A stretch of DNA of 64,000 nt from Chloroflexi bacterium HGW-Chloroflexi-10 (GTDB taxonomy: Bacteria; Chloroflexota; Anaerolineae; Anaerolineales; Anaerolineaceae). The notes beneath the pieces are model-generated. The model was not told the DNA's origin. It worked only from the letters and a program-made list of their open reading frames with translations, and ran no database searches. Below, piece after piece: positions 1-9,044 of this stretch; positions within the stretch are counted from its first letter, which is position 1; the number at the start of each line of letters is the position of its first letter. The stretch spans positions 224,630 through 288,629 of the forward strand of contig PHBZ01000003.1 of NCBI GenBank assembly GCA_002840755.1, given 5' to 3'. The position numbers and the translations under genes are program-made.

Positions 1-510
1 AGCGGTGGGTTCATCAAAAATGAGTATGTCTGCTTCACGATAGAGCAGTTTGATGATTTCCACCCGCTGCTGTACACCTACCGGCAGATCTTGTACGTAG
101 GTATTGGGATCAACTTCAAGATGATACTGCTCGGATATTTGCAGAATTTTCTTGGCCGCCGCTTCATGGTCTAAAAACCCGCCTGCTTTAGTAGTTTCGT
201 CGCCGAGCATAACATTCTCAGTGACAGTAAATACTGGAATAAGCATGAAGTGTTGGTGCACCATCCCAATCCCGGCCTTGATTGCATCGGTAGGGGAATG
301 AACCTGGATGTGTTGCCCGTTGACCCAGATTTCTCCTTCAGTAGGTTGGTACAGACCATAAAGGATATTCATGAGGGTGGATTTACCCGCGCCGTTTTCG
401 CCAAGTAATACCAATATCTCACCTTTGTTTAAGGTGAGATCAATATGGTCATTGGCTAAAACACCGGGGAACCGTTTGGTAATTCCTTTGAGTTCCAATA
501 CTGGAGCCAT
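1..510 (-). CDS. Nucleoside/simple-sugar ABC transporter ATP-binding protein, partial
   Basis: This gene starts at 510 and runs off the left edge, so only the first 170 codons are present. The translation carries a Walker A motif GENGAGKST (residues 37-45), a Q-loop region VHQHFML (84-90), the signature region LPVGVQQRVEI (142-152) and Walker B ILIFDEPTA (162-170). The GVQQRVEI form is typical of the ATPases that work with BmpA/PnrA-type lipoproteins, which are usually tandem two-ABC-domain proteins of about 500 residues; the second half would lie outside the window. It lies 184 bases downstream of the bmpA-like gene on the same strand, which supports a nucleoside or related importer. A terminator-like hairpin between the two genes suggests the lipoprotein is made in excess over the ATPase. 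The substrate cannot be read from sequence. Confidence 0.9.
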   Translation of the reverse strand, partial: MAPVLELKGITKRFPGVLANDHIDLTLNKGEILVLLGENGAGKSTLMNILYGLYQPTEGEIWVNGQHIQVHSPTDAIKAGIGMVHQHFMLIPVFTVTENVMLGDETTKAGGFLDHEAAAKKILQISEQYHLEVDPNTYVQDLPVGVQQRVEIIKLLYREADILIFDEPTA

Positions 511-640
511 TAATTTTTCTCCGGTCTATAAGATGTCAGGTGTTGGGTAAAGGAGCCAATGGAACAGCACCTTTATTTGCGGATGATTAGGAATATTTTA
601 CCATAAGCACAAAATTTCTGCACAATTGTCAGACAACATA

Positions 641-678
641 AAAAAAACTGGGAGTGATTATCACTCCCAGTTTTTTTT
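641..678 (-). terminator. Hairpin with T-tract downstream of the BmpA-like gene
   Basis: The arms AACTGGGAGTGA and TCACTCCCAGTT pair perfectly around a loop of about four bases. They are flanked by A and T runs on both sides, so the hairpin can act as an intrinsic terminator on either strand. It sits just after the bmpA-like stop codon and before the ATPase gene on the minus strand. It probably gives partial termination and sets the lipoprotein-to-ATPase ratio. Confidence 0.8.
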
Positions 679-694
679 ATTACATATTGGTGAA

Positions 695-1750
695 TTATTG
701 AACTTTGAAGGCGTCGCTGAGTTTGATGGTTCCATCAATGATTTTTGCGCGAACAGCTTCGATTTCGGCTTTCAGTTCAGCTGAAACCTGGCCATCCAAA
801 TCATGGAAGGGAGCCAGATCAACACCAGCATTGGCTAATGTACCAGCGGTGACACCACCAGCGAAAGTGCCGTCTTTGGCAGCTTTGATGGTATTCAGTG
901 TGGTGACGTCCATTTTCTTCAAAACAGAGGTCAGGGTAACGGCTGCGTAATCAGGGTTGGTGAGTACCCAGTCGGAATCCACACCAATGATATAGGCATT
1001 ACCACGTTCAACAACAGCGGCGGCTGTGCCGAGGCCAACGGGGCCAGCCACGGGCATAATAATGTCGGCGCCTTCGTCCATCAACTGGATACCGAATTCT
1101 TTACCTTTGGTCTGATCATCGAAAGACATAGTGAAGAGACCGCCATCGGGATTGTTGATGTCCCAACCGAGGACTTCCACTGCGGTGCCTTTGGTTTCAT
1201 TGTAGTACAACACACCACGGGCGAAACCATCCATGAAGATGGTGACGGGCGGGATAGGCAGACCACCAAATGTACCAACTTTACCGGTTTTGGTCATGCC
1301 GGCAGCCAGGTAACCAGCCAGAAAAGCGGCTTCGTCTGTCTGGAAGACCTGCCCAACTACATTGGGGATGGTCGGGTCATAAGAAACATCAACGATGGAG
1401 TATTTGAAATCGGTATTGGCTTCGGCGGAAGCTTTGGTAGCGTCACCAAGCAAGAAACCAACGGTGATAATCAAATCGCATTTTTCTTCGATGAAAGCGT
1501 TGAGGTTCTTTTCATAATCAGCCACTTCCTGGGATTCCAGGTATTTGGCTTCGACACCCAATTCGGTTACGGCATCGGTTGCGCCTTTCCAGGCGGTTGC
1601 GTTGAAACTTTTATCATCGATACCACCGGTATCGGTAACCTGGCAGACTTTGAATTTTGCTTCTGCCGGGGCTGCGGCGGGTGTACAGGCTGCCAGAACT
1701 AAGGAAGCCATAAGAACAATCGCCAACACTAAAGTAACTTTCTTTGACAT
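695..1750 (-). CDS. BMP family (BmpA/PnrA-like) substrate-binding lipoprotein
   Basis: This 351-residue lipoprotein begins with a hydrophobic signal and a lipobox LAAC with the lipidated Cys at residue 22. The mature part starts with the BMP-family pattern DTGGIDDKSFNATAWKG (about 41-57) and contains the GPVGLGTAAAVVE segment seen in PnrA-like nucleoside receptors. The family delivers nucleosides or related small molecules to an ABC importer on the outside of the membrane. A clear GGAGGAG ribosome site lies eight bases before the ATG. It is followed on the same strand by a terminator-like hairpin and the matching ATPase gene. Family assignment is firm; the ligand is unknown. Confidence 0.92.
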   Translation of the reverse strand: MSKKVTLVLAIVLMASLVLAACTPAAAPAEAKFKVCQVTDTGGIDDKSFNATAWKGATDAVTELGVEAKYLESQEVADYEKNLNAFIEEKCDLIITVGFLLGDATKASAEANTDFKYSIVDVSYDPTIPNVVGQVFQTDEAAFLAGYLAAGMTKTGKVGTFGGLPIPPVTIFMDGFARGVLYYNETKGTAVEVLGWDINNPDGGLFTMSFDDQTKGKEFGIQLMDEGADIIMPVAGPVGLGTAAAVVERGNAYIIGVDSDWVLTNPDYAAVTLTSVLKKMDVTTLNTIKAAKDGTFAGGVTAGTLANAGVDLAPFHDLDGQVSAELKAEIEAVRAKIIDGTIKLSDAFKVQ

Positions 1751-1870
1751 GTGATACTCCTCCAGAAAAAAGGGTTAAAAAGGGTTGTTGTGCAAATGCA
1801 CGTTACAAGTATATCACTTCCGCAATTTGATTGACAAGCGCTAAAACTCACTAATTGTCAGGCAACTTGT

Positions 1871-3124
1871 TTATTGTTTCGCCTCACCACGTTTCACACC
1901 GCTCATCATGATAAAAGCCAACAAAAGGAATATGGGAGAAACCAACATCATTAAGTTGTAATTGTTACCGCTTAGTTTTACGATCCAGCCATTCATGTTG
2001 GGGCCTAAAATGGCAGCCAAGGTAGATGCCATGTAATAAAGACCGGTAAAAGTACCAATACGAGTATCGTCGGTCATATCCACCACCATCGGCAGGGAAT
2101 TGATATTAATCAGCGCCCAGGAGAAACCGGCAACCATCAATAGGATGCTGACCACATAAAAATTACCAATGACAGGTAATTTGGTGAAAAGGATGGTGGA
2201 TACTTCCCGAGGGAGGAAGTACATAGTGAGGATGGTGGCACCCATCAGGAACACACCGGTCATAATAGTGCGCTTGCGTCCAAATTTTCCGCCGATATAG
2301 CCGGCTGGCAGAGCCATGATAACAAACACTAATGAAAGCTGACCCAATAAGCGGGCACCATCCGATTCTGCCAGGAGCAGGTGTTTCACTGCGTACAGAC
2401 TGAAGAATGCTTCTATTGCATTGTAGGCTACAAACCAGAAGAAAATTGCCAGGAGAATTCGAAGCGGACTTTTTTCTTTTTCTTTTAATAATTTGGCAAA
2501 TTCTGTGCTTAAGCTGGGTTTTTCTTGTTTTTCGGTTTGCTCGGGCAATTTGGGTTCGCGGATAAACAGCAGAACGAGCAAAGAGGCCACAATAACCAAC
2601 ACCGAACCCATCCAGAATGGATAAGTGGGGTTTTTATCGTATAAGTCTGCGCCAATCAGGAAGGCAATAATGGAGCCTACACCGCCCATAAAATTAATCA
2701 CTCCGTTGGCTTGCGAACGGAATTTGGAAGGAGTGATATCGGGCATAAGGGCTACGACTGGTGTGCGCCATAAGGCCATGCTGATTAATAATGAACTTGT
2801 GCATAACACAAATAAAGGCAGGATGCTTACTACAGGAATAAACCCAAACGCTACGGCGGCGATTGGTGCACCAATCAAGATGAAAGGCATGCGTCGTCCG
2901 ATGGGTGTGCGCAGTCTGTCGGAGAGTGCTCCGATCGGTGGCTGGATGAGGAAGGCTGCGATATTATCCAGAGTCATGAAGAAACCGATCCAGGCAGCAT
3001 CCAGACCAAATTTTCCATCCAGAAAAAGAGGAACAAATGCGTTGTAGACCGACCAGATGACACTGACACCAAAAAAGCCGAAGCCTAACACAAAGGTTTT
3101 TGGGTAACTGAGTTTTTGTTGCAC
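1871..3124 (-). CDS. MFS transporter (SLC45/sugar-transporter-like)
   Basis: The 417-residue product has about twelve hydrophobic segments and MFS loop signatures: GALSDRLRTPIGRRMPF in the loop after helix 2 and GGKFGRKRT in the equivalent second-half loop. The first matches the SLC45/GPH-like sugar carriers, in which a D-R-T-x-G-RR-P-F/Y loop is typical. A soluble loop rich in Lys and Glu separates the halves (around residues 198-215). The start is GTG, with AAAGGG about eight bases upstream. It lies 50 bases downstream of trmD on the same strand and may be read with it. Transport of a sugar or disaccharide is a family-based guess. Confidence 0.8.
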   Translation of the reverse strand: MQQKLSYPKTFVLGFGFFGVSVIWSVYNAFVPLFLDGKFGLDAAWIGFFMTLDNIAAFLIQPPIGALSDRLRTPIGRRMPFILIGAPIAAVAFGFIPVVSILPLFVLCTSSLLISMALWRTPVVALMPDITPSKFRSQANGVINFMGGVGSIIAFLIGADLYDKNPTYPFWMGSVLVIVASLLVLLFIREPKLPEQTEKQEKPSLSTEFAKLLKEKEKSPLRILLAIFFWFVAYNAIEAFFSLYAVKHLLLAESDGARLLGQLSLVFVIMALPAGYIGGKFGRKRTIMTGVFLMGATILTMYFLPREVSTILFTKLPVIGNFYVVSILLMVAGFSWALININSLPMVVDMTDDTRIGTFTGLYYMASTLAAILGPNMNGWIVKLSGNNYNLMMLVSPIFLLLAFIMMSGVKRGEAKQ

Positions 3125-3174
3125 GGTTGGTACCCTTTCTAAATTAGATAATTGATGAAAGATGTTTATTTTTG

Positions 3175-3933
3175 TTATGGTTCAAACGGGAATTTTCCGC
3201 GTTTTTCCTGCTCTTCCAATGCTTGAAGAAATTTCAGATCCTTTTTGCTAAGCTCAACATAGTTGAGCAGTTCGGGGCGCTGGCGGTAGGTGCGCAGCAG
3301 CGACTGCTCTCTGCGCCAGGAGAGGATATTGGCATGGTGGCCTGAAAGAAGAACATCCGGAACGCGCCAACCGCGAAATTCTTCCGGCCGGGTATAATGT
3401 GGATATTCGAGCAAGCCGTTGGTAAACGAATCATCTTCCGCACCGGTCGGGTCACCTAATACACCGGGGATGAAACGTGAAACGGCATCCACAACCATCA
3501 TCGCCGGCAATTCTCCGCCGGTGACTACGAAATCACCCATGGAAATTTGGTCAGTAATCAGGTGTTCGCGTATCCGTTCATCAATGCCTTCATAACGCCC
3601 GCACAGAATGCCAACTCGTGGTTCCAGAGCCAATTCGGCAGCGATTTTTGCGGTAAATGGTCGTCCCTGAGGTGACATGAGGATCACCGGACAGGTGGGT
3701 GGTGCTCCAAGCACGTCCTCAATCGCGTTGAAAATGGGTGCTGCTTTCATTACCATTCCACCGCCGCCGCCGTAAGGCAGGTCATCGGTGACATGATGCT
3801 TGTCAAATGTCCAATTTCGAATGTTGTGGATGTCTACCTCAATCAGGCCGTTTTCAATGGCTTTTTGCAGAATGGAGGCTTCGAAATAGGGTTTGAAAAT
3901 AGATGGAAATAAAGAAAAGATATCAAAACGCAT
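3175..3933 (-). CDS. trmD: tRNA (guanine(37)-N1)-methyltransferase
   Basis: The 252-residue protein has the length and sequence of TrmD, which methylates G37 next to the anticodon of tRNAs reading CNN codons and so prevents frameshifting. Visible family blocks are [15 protein letters not shown] (about 55-69), [12 protein letters not shown] (about 112-123) and the trefoil-knot SAM region [22 protein letters not shown]. In many bacteria trmD sits in an rpsP-rimM-trmD-rplS operon; here it stands apart from those genes. The ATG has no ribosome site but a promoter-like TTGCCT-N17-TACAAT ends six bases before it, which suggests a leaderless transcript. Confidence 0.96.
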   Translation of the reverse strand: MRFDIFSLFPSIFKPYFEASILQKAIENGLIEVDIHNIRNWTFDKHHVTDDLPYGGGGGMVMKAAPIFNAIEDVLGAPPTCPVILMSPQGRPFTAKIAAELALEPRVGILCGRYEGIDERIREHLITDQISMGDFVVTGGELPAMMVVDAVSRFIPGVLGDPTGAEDDSFTNGLLEYPHYTRPEEFRGWRVPDVLLSGHHANILSWRREQSLLRTYRQRPELLNYVELSKKDLKFLQALEEQEKRGKFPFEP

Positions 3934-3939
3934 GCGTAA

Positions 3940-3968
3940 ATTGTAGCGGTAAGTCAGAACGAAGGCAA
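3940..3968 (-). promoter_or_regulatory. Candidate leaderless promoter of trmD
   Basis: On the minus strand TTGCCT and TACAAT are separated by 17 bases, and the -10 box ends six bases before the trmD ATG. Transcription would start at or next to the A of the ATG, so no Shine-Dalgarno site would be in the mRNA. Confidence 0.5.
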
Positions 3969-4130
3969 GTTATCTGATGGAGAAAAAGATTGAGGGGATG
4001 CTCAGAGTTTTAGTGTTCCGGAGACAAGAGTAGATGAAAATTTGGCGGATATTATATGATTCTTTCAGAGCGCAAGAGATAATTCCGGCCGGTAAATATT
4101 AGAAATCTTTTAATATGAGAACAGATTGCC

Positions 4131-4160
4131 TTGACGGGGGAAAATTGATAATGGTAAGAT
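4131..4160 (+). promoter_or_regulatory. Candidate leaderless promoter of the first TPR gene
   Basis: TTGACG (4131-4136) and TAAGAT (4155-4160) are spaced by 18 bases, and the ATG follows after six bases (GAATTC). This geometry predicts an mRNA that begins at the start codon. Confidence 0.5.
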
Positions 4161-4166
4161 GAATTC

Positions 4167-5459
4167 ATGTATCTTAATAATAATCGATTTAGCATGCGAA
4201 AACGCCGCAGACGAACCAATTGGATGCGGGTTATAGTATTGGGCCTATTAATTCTGGGTGGATGGTATGTGAATCAGGTGGTGATTCCAGATATCGACCC
4301 GATTGGCATTCCTTCACCAACACCAACACGAGCTCCGGAATCCTATGTTTCGGAGGCGGAACAATATTTGAATTCCGGAAAACTGGTTCAGGCCGTTGAA
4401 CAATATCAACTAGCGATTAAATCTGACCCGAGTAATGTGTCTAATTACATTACCACAGCACGTTTACAAATTTACTTGGGTTATTACGAAGACGCCATCG
4501 AAAACCTGGGAAACGCTTTATTGTTGAATGACAGTAATATGATGGCCTATGCGCTGCGCGGCTGGGCTTATGGATTTATGGGTAGTTTTGTGGATGCTGA
4601 AACTTCCCTGAACAGGGCGATTGAGCTTGATCCTAATAGTGGAGTGCCATATGCCTACCTGGCCGAGGTGTATGGATTGAAATATGAATCAAACTCAAGT
4701 ATTATCGGCGTAATTGATTTAGCCATTGAAAATTCCAGAAAGGCCGTGGATTTTGCGCCCAACACGCTGGAGACACACCGCGCTCGCGGGTATATTCTGG
4801 AACTTACTCAGAGTTACCCGGAAGCGGCATTGGAATATGCCGCTGCGATTGAAATCAATCCCTACATCGCGGATTTACACCTGGCGTTAGGCCGGATTTA
4901 TTACAATGCATTGGGTGAATATCAACTGGCTGTTCCACAATTAACGGAAGCTGATTTGTTGAATCCGGCTGATCCCCGCCCGGACGTGTATCTCTCGCGT
5001 TTGTATCAACAGCAGGGTGAATATGCAACTGCGATCCAATATGCCCAACAAGCGATCCGCGATGATCCTACTGACACTTATTATTATGGAAATTTAGGCA
5101 CCCTGTATTATCTGAATTTTGACAATGAGCAAGCTGTGGAAAATTTGCGGCTGGTGGTGCGCGGCGGTACCAGCGAGGACGGCGTTGTGGTTGAGCCGCT
5201 CCCATTGGATTATGGCCGGATTGCGCAATACTTTTATTTTTATGGGTTAGCTGTTGCCAGAATAGGGGATTGCACTGAAGCATTGCAAATCGCCCAGGCT
5301 TTACAACGTACTGTAACGGAAGATGCAATCTCATTGGCCAATGCGGATGAGATGCTGAATATTTGTTTGGGTATTTCCGATTCGGAAACTTTGCCGGATG
5401 GTGAAACAACCCCTGAAGCAACCACCGAAGCTGAAGCAGATATAACGGCTACACCCTAG
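4167..5459 (+). CDS. Membrane-anchored TPR protein
   Basis: The 430-residue product has a basic N-terminus (MRKRRRR at 10-16), one membrane segment VIVLGLLILGGWYVNQVVI (about 23-41), a short Pro/Thr linker and then a series of TPR units from about residue 60 to 330. Repeat signs such as ALRGWAYGFMGSFVDAE and NLGTLYYLNFDNEQAVE are easy to see. The end is acidic and Thr-rich. It probably sits in the membrane with the TPRs outside and serves as an assembly or docking platform; no enzymatic motif is seen. A second, related gene follows 26 bases later. The alternative Met10 start lacks a ribosome site, and a promoter placed six bases before Met1 favours Met1. Confidence 0.75.
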   Translation: MYLNNNRFSMRKRRRRTNWMRVIVLGLLILGGWYVNQVVIPDIDPIGIPSPTPTRAPESYVSEAEQYLNSGKLVQAVEQYQLAIKSDPSNVSNYITTARLQIYLGYYEDAIENLGNALLLNDSNMMAYALRGWAYGFMGSFVDAETSLNRAIELDPNSGVPYAYLAEVYGLKYESNSSIIGVIDLAIENSRKAVDFAPNTLETHRARGYILELTQSYPEAALEYAAAIEINPYIADLHLALGRIYYNALGEYQLAVPQLTEADLLNPADPRPDVYLSRLYQQQGEYATAIQYAQQAIRDDPTDTYYYGNLGTLYYLNFDNEQAVENLRLVVRGGTSEDGVVVEPLPLDYGRIAQYFYFYGLAVARIGDCTEALQIAQALQRTVTEDAISLANADEMLNICLGISDSETLPDGETTPEATTEAEADITATP

Positions 5460-5485
5460 CCGATGAAAGAAAGAGAAATTTTAAC

Positions 5486-6835
5486 ATGGGATCCAACTTT
5501 CCCCGAGATCGATATTTGTTTCGTCCCAGACGAAGAACAAATCCAATAAAAATATATTTTCTAGTGTTTTTTATTCTAATTGGCGCTTTTATCTTTCGTG
5601 AGGTTCAGGCTGGTGAAATCCAAAAACCTTTCCTGCCAACTCCTACCCCAACCAGAACAGCCAATTCGTTCTCAGCGGAGGGAGAAACCTATTTCCTTGC
5701 TGGAAAAATCACGGATTCCATCAATGCTTATGGTCAAGCAGTTCTTTTGGAGCCCAATAATTCACAGGTATGGTCTGAACTTTCCAGAATTCAAACATAT
5801 TCCTCTAATTTGTTAACCACTGATGCTCAAAAGAAGCTACGTTTGGAAGAAGCCATTCAATCGGCTGAAACGGCAGTACAAGTAAATTCGGAGGACAGTT
5901 CAGCGCACGCCATCCTTGCGCTGGCGTATGATTGGTATGCAAACCCGGTATATTCGGGAGAAGAAGCTGCTAACTATTTACTCAAAGCTGAACAGGCGTG
6001 TGTAAAATCCCTACAGTTGGATAACCAGAACCCAATGGCTCTGGCGGTTCGCGCAGAAATTTTTCTGGACCAGTTTCGCTATATTGATGCTTTGGATTAT
6101 GCTGAACGCGCTGTAGAGGCCGATCCAACATTAATGGATGTCCACCGTGTCTATGGTTTTGTGATGGAATCGCTGGGAGACAGTTATGTGGAAGCTATTG
6201 AAGCCTACCAAAAAGCCGTAGAAATTAATCCCAATTTCACATTTCTTTACCTGAAAATAGGACAGAATTATCGTCAACTGAAAAAATATGACGAGGCTTT
6301 GGAAAGTTTTGTTAAAGCAGCCAGGATTAATGAACAGAATGACGTGAAAGATCCTATTCCTTACCTGGCAATAGCCAGGACCTATGTGCAACAGGGTGAA
6401 TTCTTTATTGCGGCCCGAAACGTGATGAAAGCCTTGGAATTTACCCCGGATAATCCGGCGGTATATGCCCAACTGGGAGATGTGTATCATCGTTCCAGAA
6501 ATTATGAAGGTGCTATATTGGCTTTTGCCTGTGCTCTGGATGGCTGTACGGCCAAAGAAAGTTGTATAGTACGACAGGACTGCAGCGAAGAGACCCCGGA
6601 TGAAGAAGTGCCGGATTATCCCATCACCGGTTTGCCTTTAACCAATACAACAGTTGTATATTATTACACCTATGGTTCCGAGTTGTCCGCACTGCATATC
6701 AGAACAAATAATTATTGCGATGAGGCGTACCGGATTTTTGATATAGTGCGTACGCAATTCGTAAACGATGCGGGGGTGATGAATATCGTCACGGCAGGTG
6801 AGGCCATATGTGAAGCAAATGGTGTGTTGCGTTAA
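5486..6835 (+). CDS. Membrane-anchored TPR protein, paralogue of the preceding gene
   Basis: This 449-residue protein has the same plan as its upstream neighbour: a basic start, one membrane segment (IYFLVFFILIGAFIFREV, about 23-40), a Pro/Thr linker and TPRs, for example AIEAYQKAVEINPNFTFLYL and YAQLGDVYHRSRNYEGAILA. The C-terminal part has a Cys-containing stretch (CALDGCTAKESC...CSEE) that could form disulfides if it is outside the cell. The 26-base gap and shared architecture indicate an operon born by tandem duplication. The purine-rich GAAAGAAAGAGAAA before the ATG is a weak ribosome site. The partner proteins are unknown. Confidence 0.75.
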   Translation: MGSNFPRDRYLFRPRRRTNPIKIYFLVFFILIGAFIFREVQAGEIQKPFLPTPTPTRTANSFSAEGETYFLAGKITDSINAYGQAVLLEPNNSQVWSELSRIQTYSSNLLTTDAQKKLRLEEAIQSAETAVQVNSEDSSAHAILALAYDWYANPVYSGEEAANYLLKAEQACVKSLQLDNQNPMALAVRAEIFLDQFRYIDALDYAERAVEADPTLMDVHRVYGFVMESLGDSYVEAIEAYQKAVEINPNFTFLYLKIGQNYRQLKKYDEALESFVKAARINEQNDVKDPIPYLAIARTYVQQGEFFIAARNVMKALEFTPDNPAVYAQLGDVYHRSRNYEGAILAFACALDGCTAKESCIVRQDCSEETPDEEVPDYPITGLPLTNTTVVYYYTYGSELSALHIRTNNYCDEAYRIFDIVRTQFVNDAGVMNIVTAGEAICEANGVLR

Positions 6836-6900
6836 AGAAGAATTTAAAAAATATACACATAAATCAGTATCAGAGTTTTATAAGAATACAGAAAATGCTC

Positions 6901-6929
6901 TTGACTTTCACTCTAAAGGCAGGTAAGAT
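6901..6929 (+). promoter_or_regulatory. Sigma-A-type promoter of groES-groEL
   Basis: TTGACT (6901-6906) and TAAGAT (6924-6929) are separated by exactly 17 bases. The predicted start point is near 6936, immediately ahead of the CIRCE repeat. Confidence 0.8.
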
Positions 6930-6939
6930 TTAGTTCGGT

Positions 6940-6966
6940 TTAGCACTCGCACCGTGTGAGTGCTAA
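6940..6966. promoter_or_regulatory. CIRCE operator (HrcA binding site)
   Basis: TTAGCACTC (6940-6948), a nine-base spacer and GAGTGCTAA (6958-6966) reproduce the CIRCE consensus without a mismatch. CIRCE is the operator of the heat-shock repressor HrcA. It lies just downstream of the predicted transcription start, so bound repressor would block groES-groEL. No hrcA gene is in the window. Confidence 0.95.
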
Positions 6967-7013
6967 AACCAAAACACAAATAATCTTTGTGCAAAAGTAG
7001 GAGGAAGGTCATA

Positions 7014-7304
7014 ATGAAATTAAAACCGTTAGGTAGCCGTGTCGTGGTTGAACCCATCGATAACGAAGAAGTAACCGCTGGTGGTATCGTTATACCCGAG
7101 ACGGCGAAAGAAAAACCCCAGAAGGGGCATGTGATGTCTGTTGGTCCTGGCGACCGTGATGATGATGGAAAGCGCATTGCTTTAGACGTTGAAAAAGGTG
7201 ATGTCGTGTTGTTTGCTAAATACTCTGGCACCGAAATCAAAGTTGAAGGCAAAAAATTGCTCATTCTGCGCGAGAGCGATCTGTTAGCGATTGTAGAAGA
7301 ATAA
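7014..7304 (+). CDS. groES: Co-chaperonin GroES
   Basis: The 96-residue protein [16 protein letters not shown]... is a standard GroES, the heptameric lid of the GroEL folding chamber. The mobile-loop region [19 protein letters not shown] (about 18-36) and the C-terminal block [19 protein letters not shown] are intact. The reading frame stays open upstream, but the start is fixed by TAGGAGGAAGG (6998-7008) five bases before the ATG at 7014. It is the first gene of a two-gene heat-shock operon, 22 bases before groEL, behind a CIRCE element. Confidence 0.97.
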   Translation: MKLKPLGSRVVVEPIDNEEVTAGGIVIPETAKEKPQKGHVMSVGPGDRDDDGKRIALDVEKGDVVLFAKYSGTEIKVEGKKLLILRESDLLAIVEE

Positions 7305-7326
7305 TTTTTAGATTAGGAGTTATCGT

Positions 7327-8961
7327 ATGGGTGCAAAACAACTTGTATTCGGTGAAGAAGCTCGCCGTAAACTGAAGAATGGTATTGATGTAGTTGCCAC
7401 AGCCGTGGCCACAACCCTTGGTCCGAAGGGCCGTAATGTTGCTCTGGACCGAAAATTTGGTTCCCCCACCATCACCCATGATGGTGTGACTGTTGCCAAA
7501 GAAATCGAATTGACTGACCCCTTTGAAAATATGGGCGCTCAATTGCTCAAAGAAGCTGCCACCAAAACCAACGATATCGCTGGTGATGGCACCACCACCT
7601 CAACCGTTTTGGCTCATGCCATTGTGACGGAAGGATTGAAGACTCTTGCTGCCGGCGCGAACCCGATGCTGCTCAAACGTGGTATCGAAGCCGCTTCTAA
7701 ATTGGTTGCAGAAGAAATCAAAAAACAGGCTATCGAAATTCGGGATAAATCCGAAATTGCCAATGTTGCCACCATTTCTGCTCAGGATCGTTCCATCGGT
7801 GAATTGATTGCTGATGTGATGGACAAAGTAGGCAAAGATGGCGTGATCACTGTAGAAGAATCCAAGGGTCTGGAATTCGAGCAGGAATATGTGGAAGGTA
7901 TGCAGTTTGACCGTGGTTATATTTCTGCTTATTTTGTGACTGACGCAGAACACATGGAAGCTGTTATCAGTGACCCTTATATCCTCATATATGACAAGAA
8001 AATCTCCGCTGCTGCCGATATCGTGCCGGTGCTCGAAAAAATGGTACAGGTTGGTAAACGCGATTTGGTAATCATCACTGAAGATGTTGATGGCGAAGCT
8101 TTGGCTACTTTAGTGCTCAATAAAATTCGCGGCATGATTAATGTTCTGGCTGTAAAAGCCCCCGGATTTGGTGATCGCCGCAAAGCTATGCTGCAGGATA
8201 TCGCTACTCTGACTGGCGCACAGGTCATCTCTGAAGAAACCGGCCGCAAACTTGAAACCACCACTGTTGCCGACCTTGGTCGTGCTGAAAAAGTGGTTTC
8301 TGATAAAGATAACACCACAATTATTGGCGGTAAAGGCGAAGATGCTGCAATCAAAGGTCGAATTGATCAGATTAAAGTTGAAATCGACAAGACCACCAGC
8401 GATTATGACCGCGAAAAACTTCAGGAACGTCTGGCAAAATTATCCGGTGGTGTGGCTATCATTCGTGTTGGCGCTGCCACTGAGACCGAATTAAAAGAAA
8501 AGAAACATCGTGTAGAAGATGCACTCTCTGCAACCCGCGCGGCTGTAGAAGAAGGAATCGTACCCGGTGGTGGTGTTGCCTTGATCAATGCCATGCATGT
8601 TCTTGATGGTATCAAGATGGATAATGAAGACGAGCAAATCGGCGTTAATATTGTCCGCAAGGCTTTGGAAGTCCCGATGCGCAAAATCGCCGAGAATGCT
8701 GGCAAAGAAGGTTCTGTGATTATTGAGAACGTTCGCCAGGCACAAAAATCACACAAAAATGTAAAATTTGGTTATGATGTTCTCACAGGCGAGTATGGTG
8801 ATATGGTTAAAGGCGGCGTGATTGACCCTGCCAAAGTAACCCGCGGCGCTCTGGAAAATGCTGCTTCTATCGCAGCCATGATCCTGACCACCGAAGCATT
8901 AATCACTGACGTCCCGGAAGAGAATAAAGCCCCCGCTGGCCCTCCCATGCCGGAATACTAA
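7327..8961 (+). CDS. groEL: Chaperonin GroEL
   Basis: This 544-residue ATP-driven folding chaperonin shows the family blocks [12 protein letters not shown] (about 31-42), the ATPase segment [16 protein letters not shown] near residue 86 and VPGGGVALI near 410. The C-terminus ends in PAGPPMPEY instead of the common Gly-Gly-Met repeat tail; that variant is seen in some lineages and may alter the chamber floor. The start has a good TTAGGAG site. It is cotranscribed with groES and closed by a strong terminator. Confidence 0.97.
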   Translation: MGAKQLVFGEEARRKLKNGIDVVATAVATTLGPKGRNVALDRKFGSPTITHDGVTVAKEIELTDPFENMGAQLLKEAATKTNDIAGDGTTTSTVLAHAIVTEGLKTLAAGANPMLLKRGIEAASKLVAEEIKKQAIEIRDKSEIANVATISAQDRSIGELIADVMDKVGKDGVITVEESKGLEFEQEYVEGMQFDRGYISAYFVTDAEHMEAVISDPYILIYDKKISAAADIVPVLEKMVQVGKRDLVIITEDVDGEALATLVLNKIRGMINVLAVKAPGFGDRRKAMLQDIATLTGAQVISEETGRKLETTTVADLGRAEKVVSDKDNTTIIGGKGEDAAIKGRIDQIKVEIDKTTSDYDREKLQERLAKLSGGVAIIRVGAATETELKEKKHRVEDALSATRAAVEEGIVPGGGVALINAMHVLDGIKMDNEDEQIGVNIVRKALEVPMRKIAENAGKEGSVIIENVRQAQKSHKNVKFGYDVLTGEYGDMVKGGVIDPAKVTRGALENAASIAAMILTTEALITDVPEENKAPAGPPMPEY

Positions 8962-8980
8962 ATCAATAAAAAATAATAAA

Positions 8981-9013
8981 AAACAGGCTGTGAACTCCAC
9001 AGCCTGTTTTTTT
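8981..9013 (+). terminator. Terminator of groES-groEL
   Basis: The arms AAACAGGCTGTG and CACAGCCTGTTT pair around the loop AACTC and are followed by a run of T. It lies 20 bases after the groEL stop and separates it from the convergent gene that ends at 9045. Confidence 0.92.
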
Positions 9014-9044
9014 ATTGGTAGATTAAATAAGGCAGAAGTCAAAT

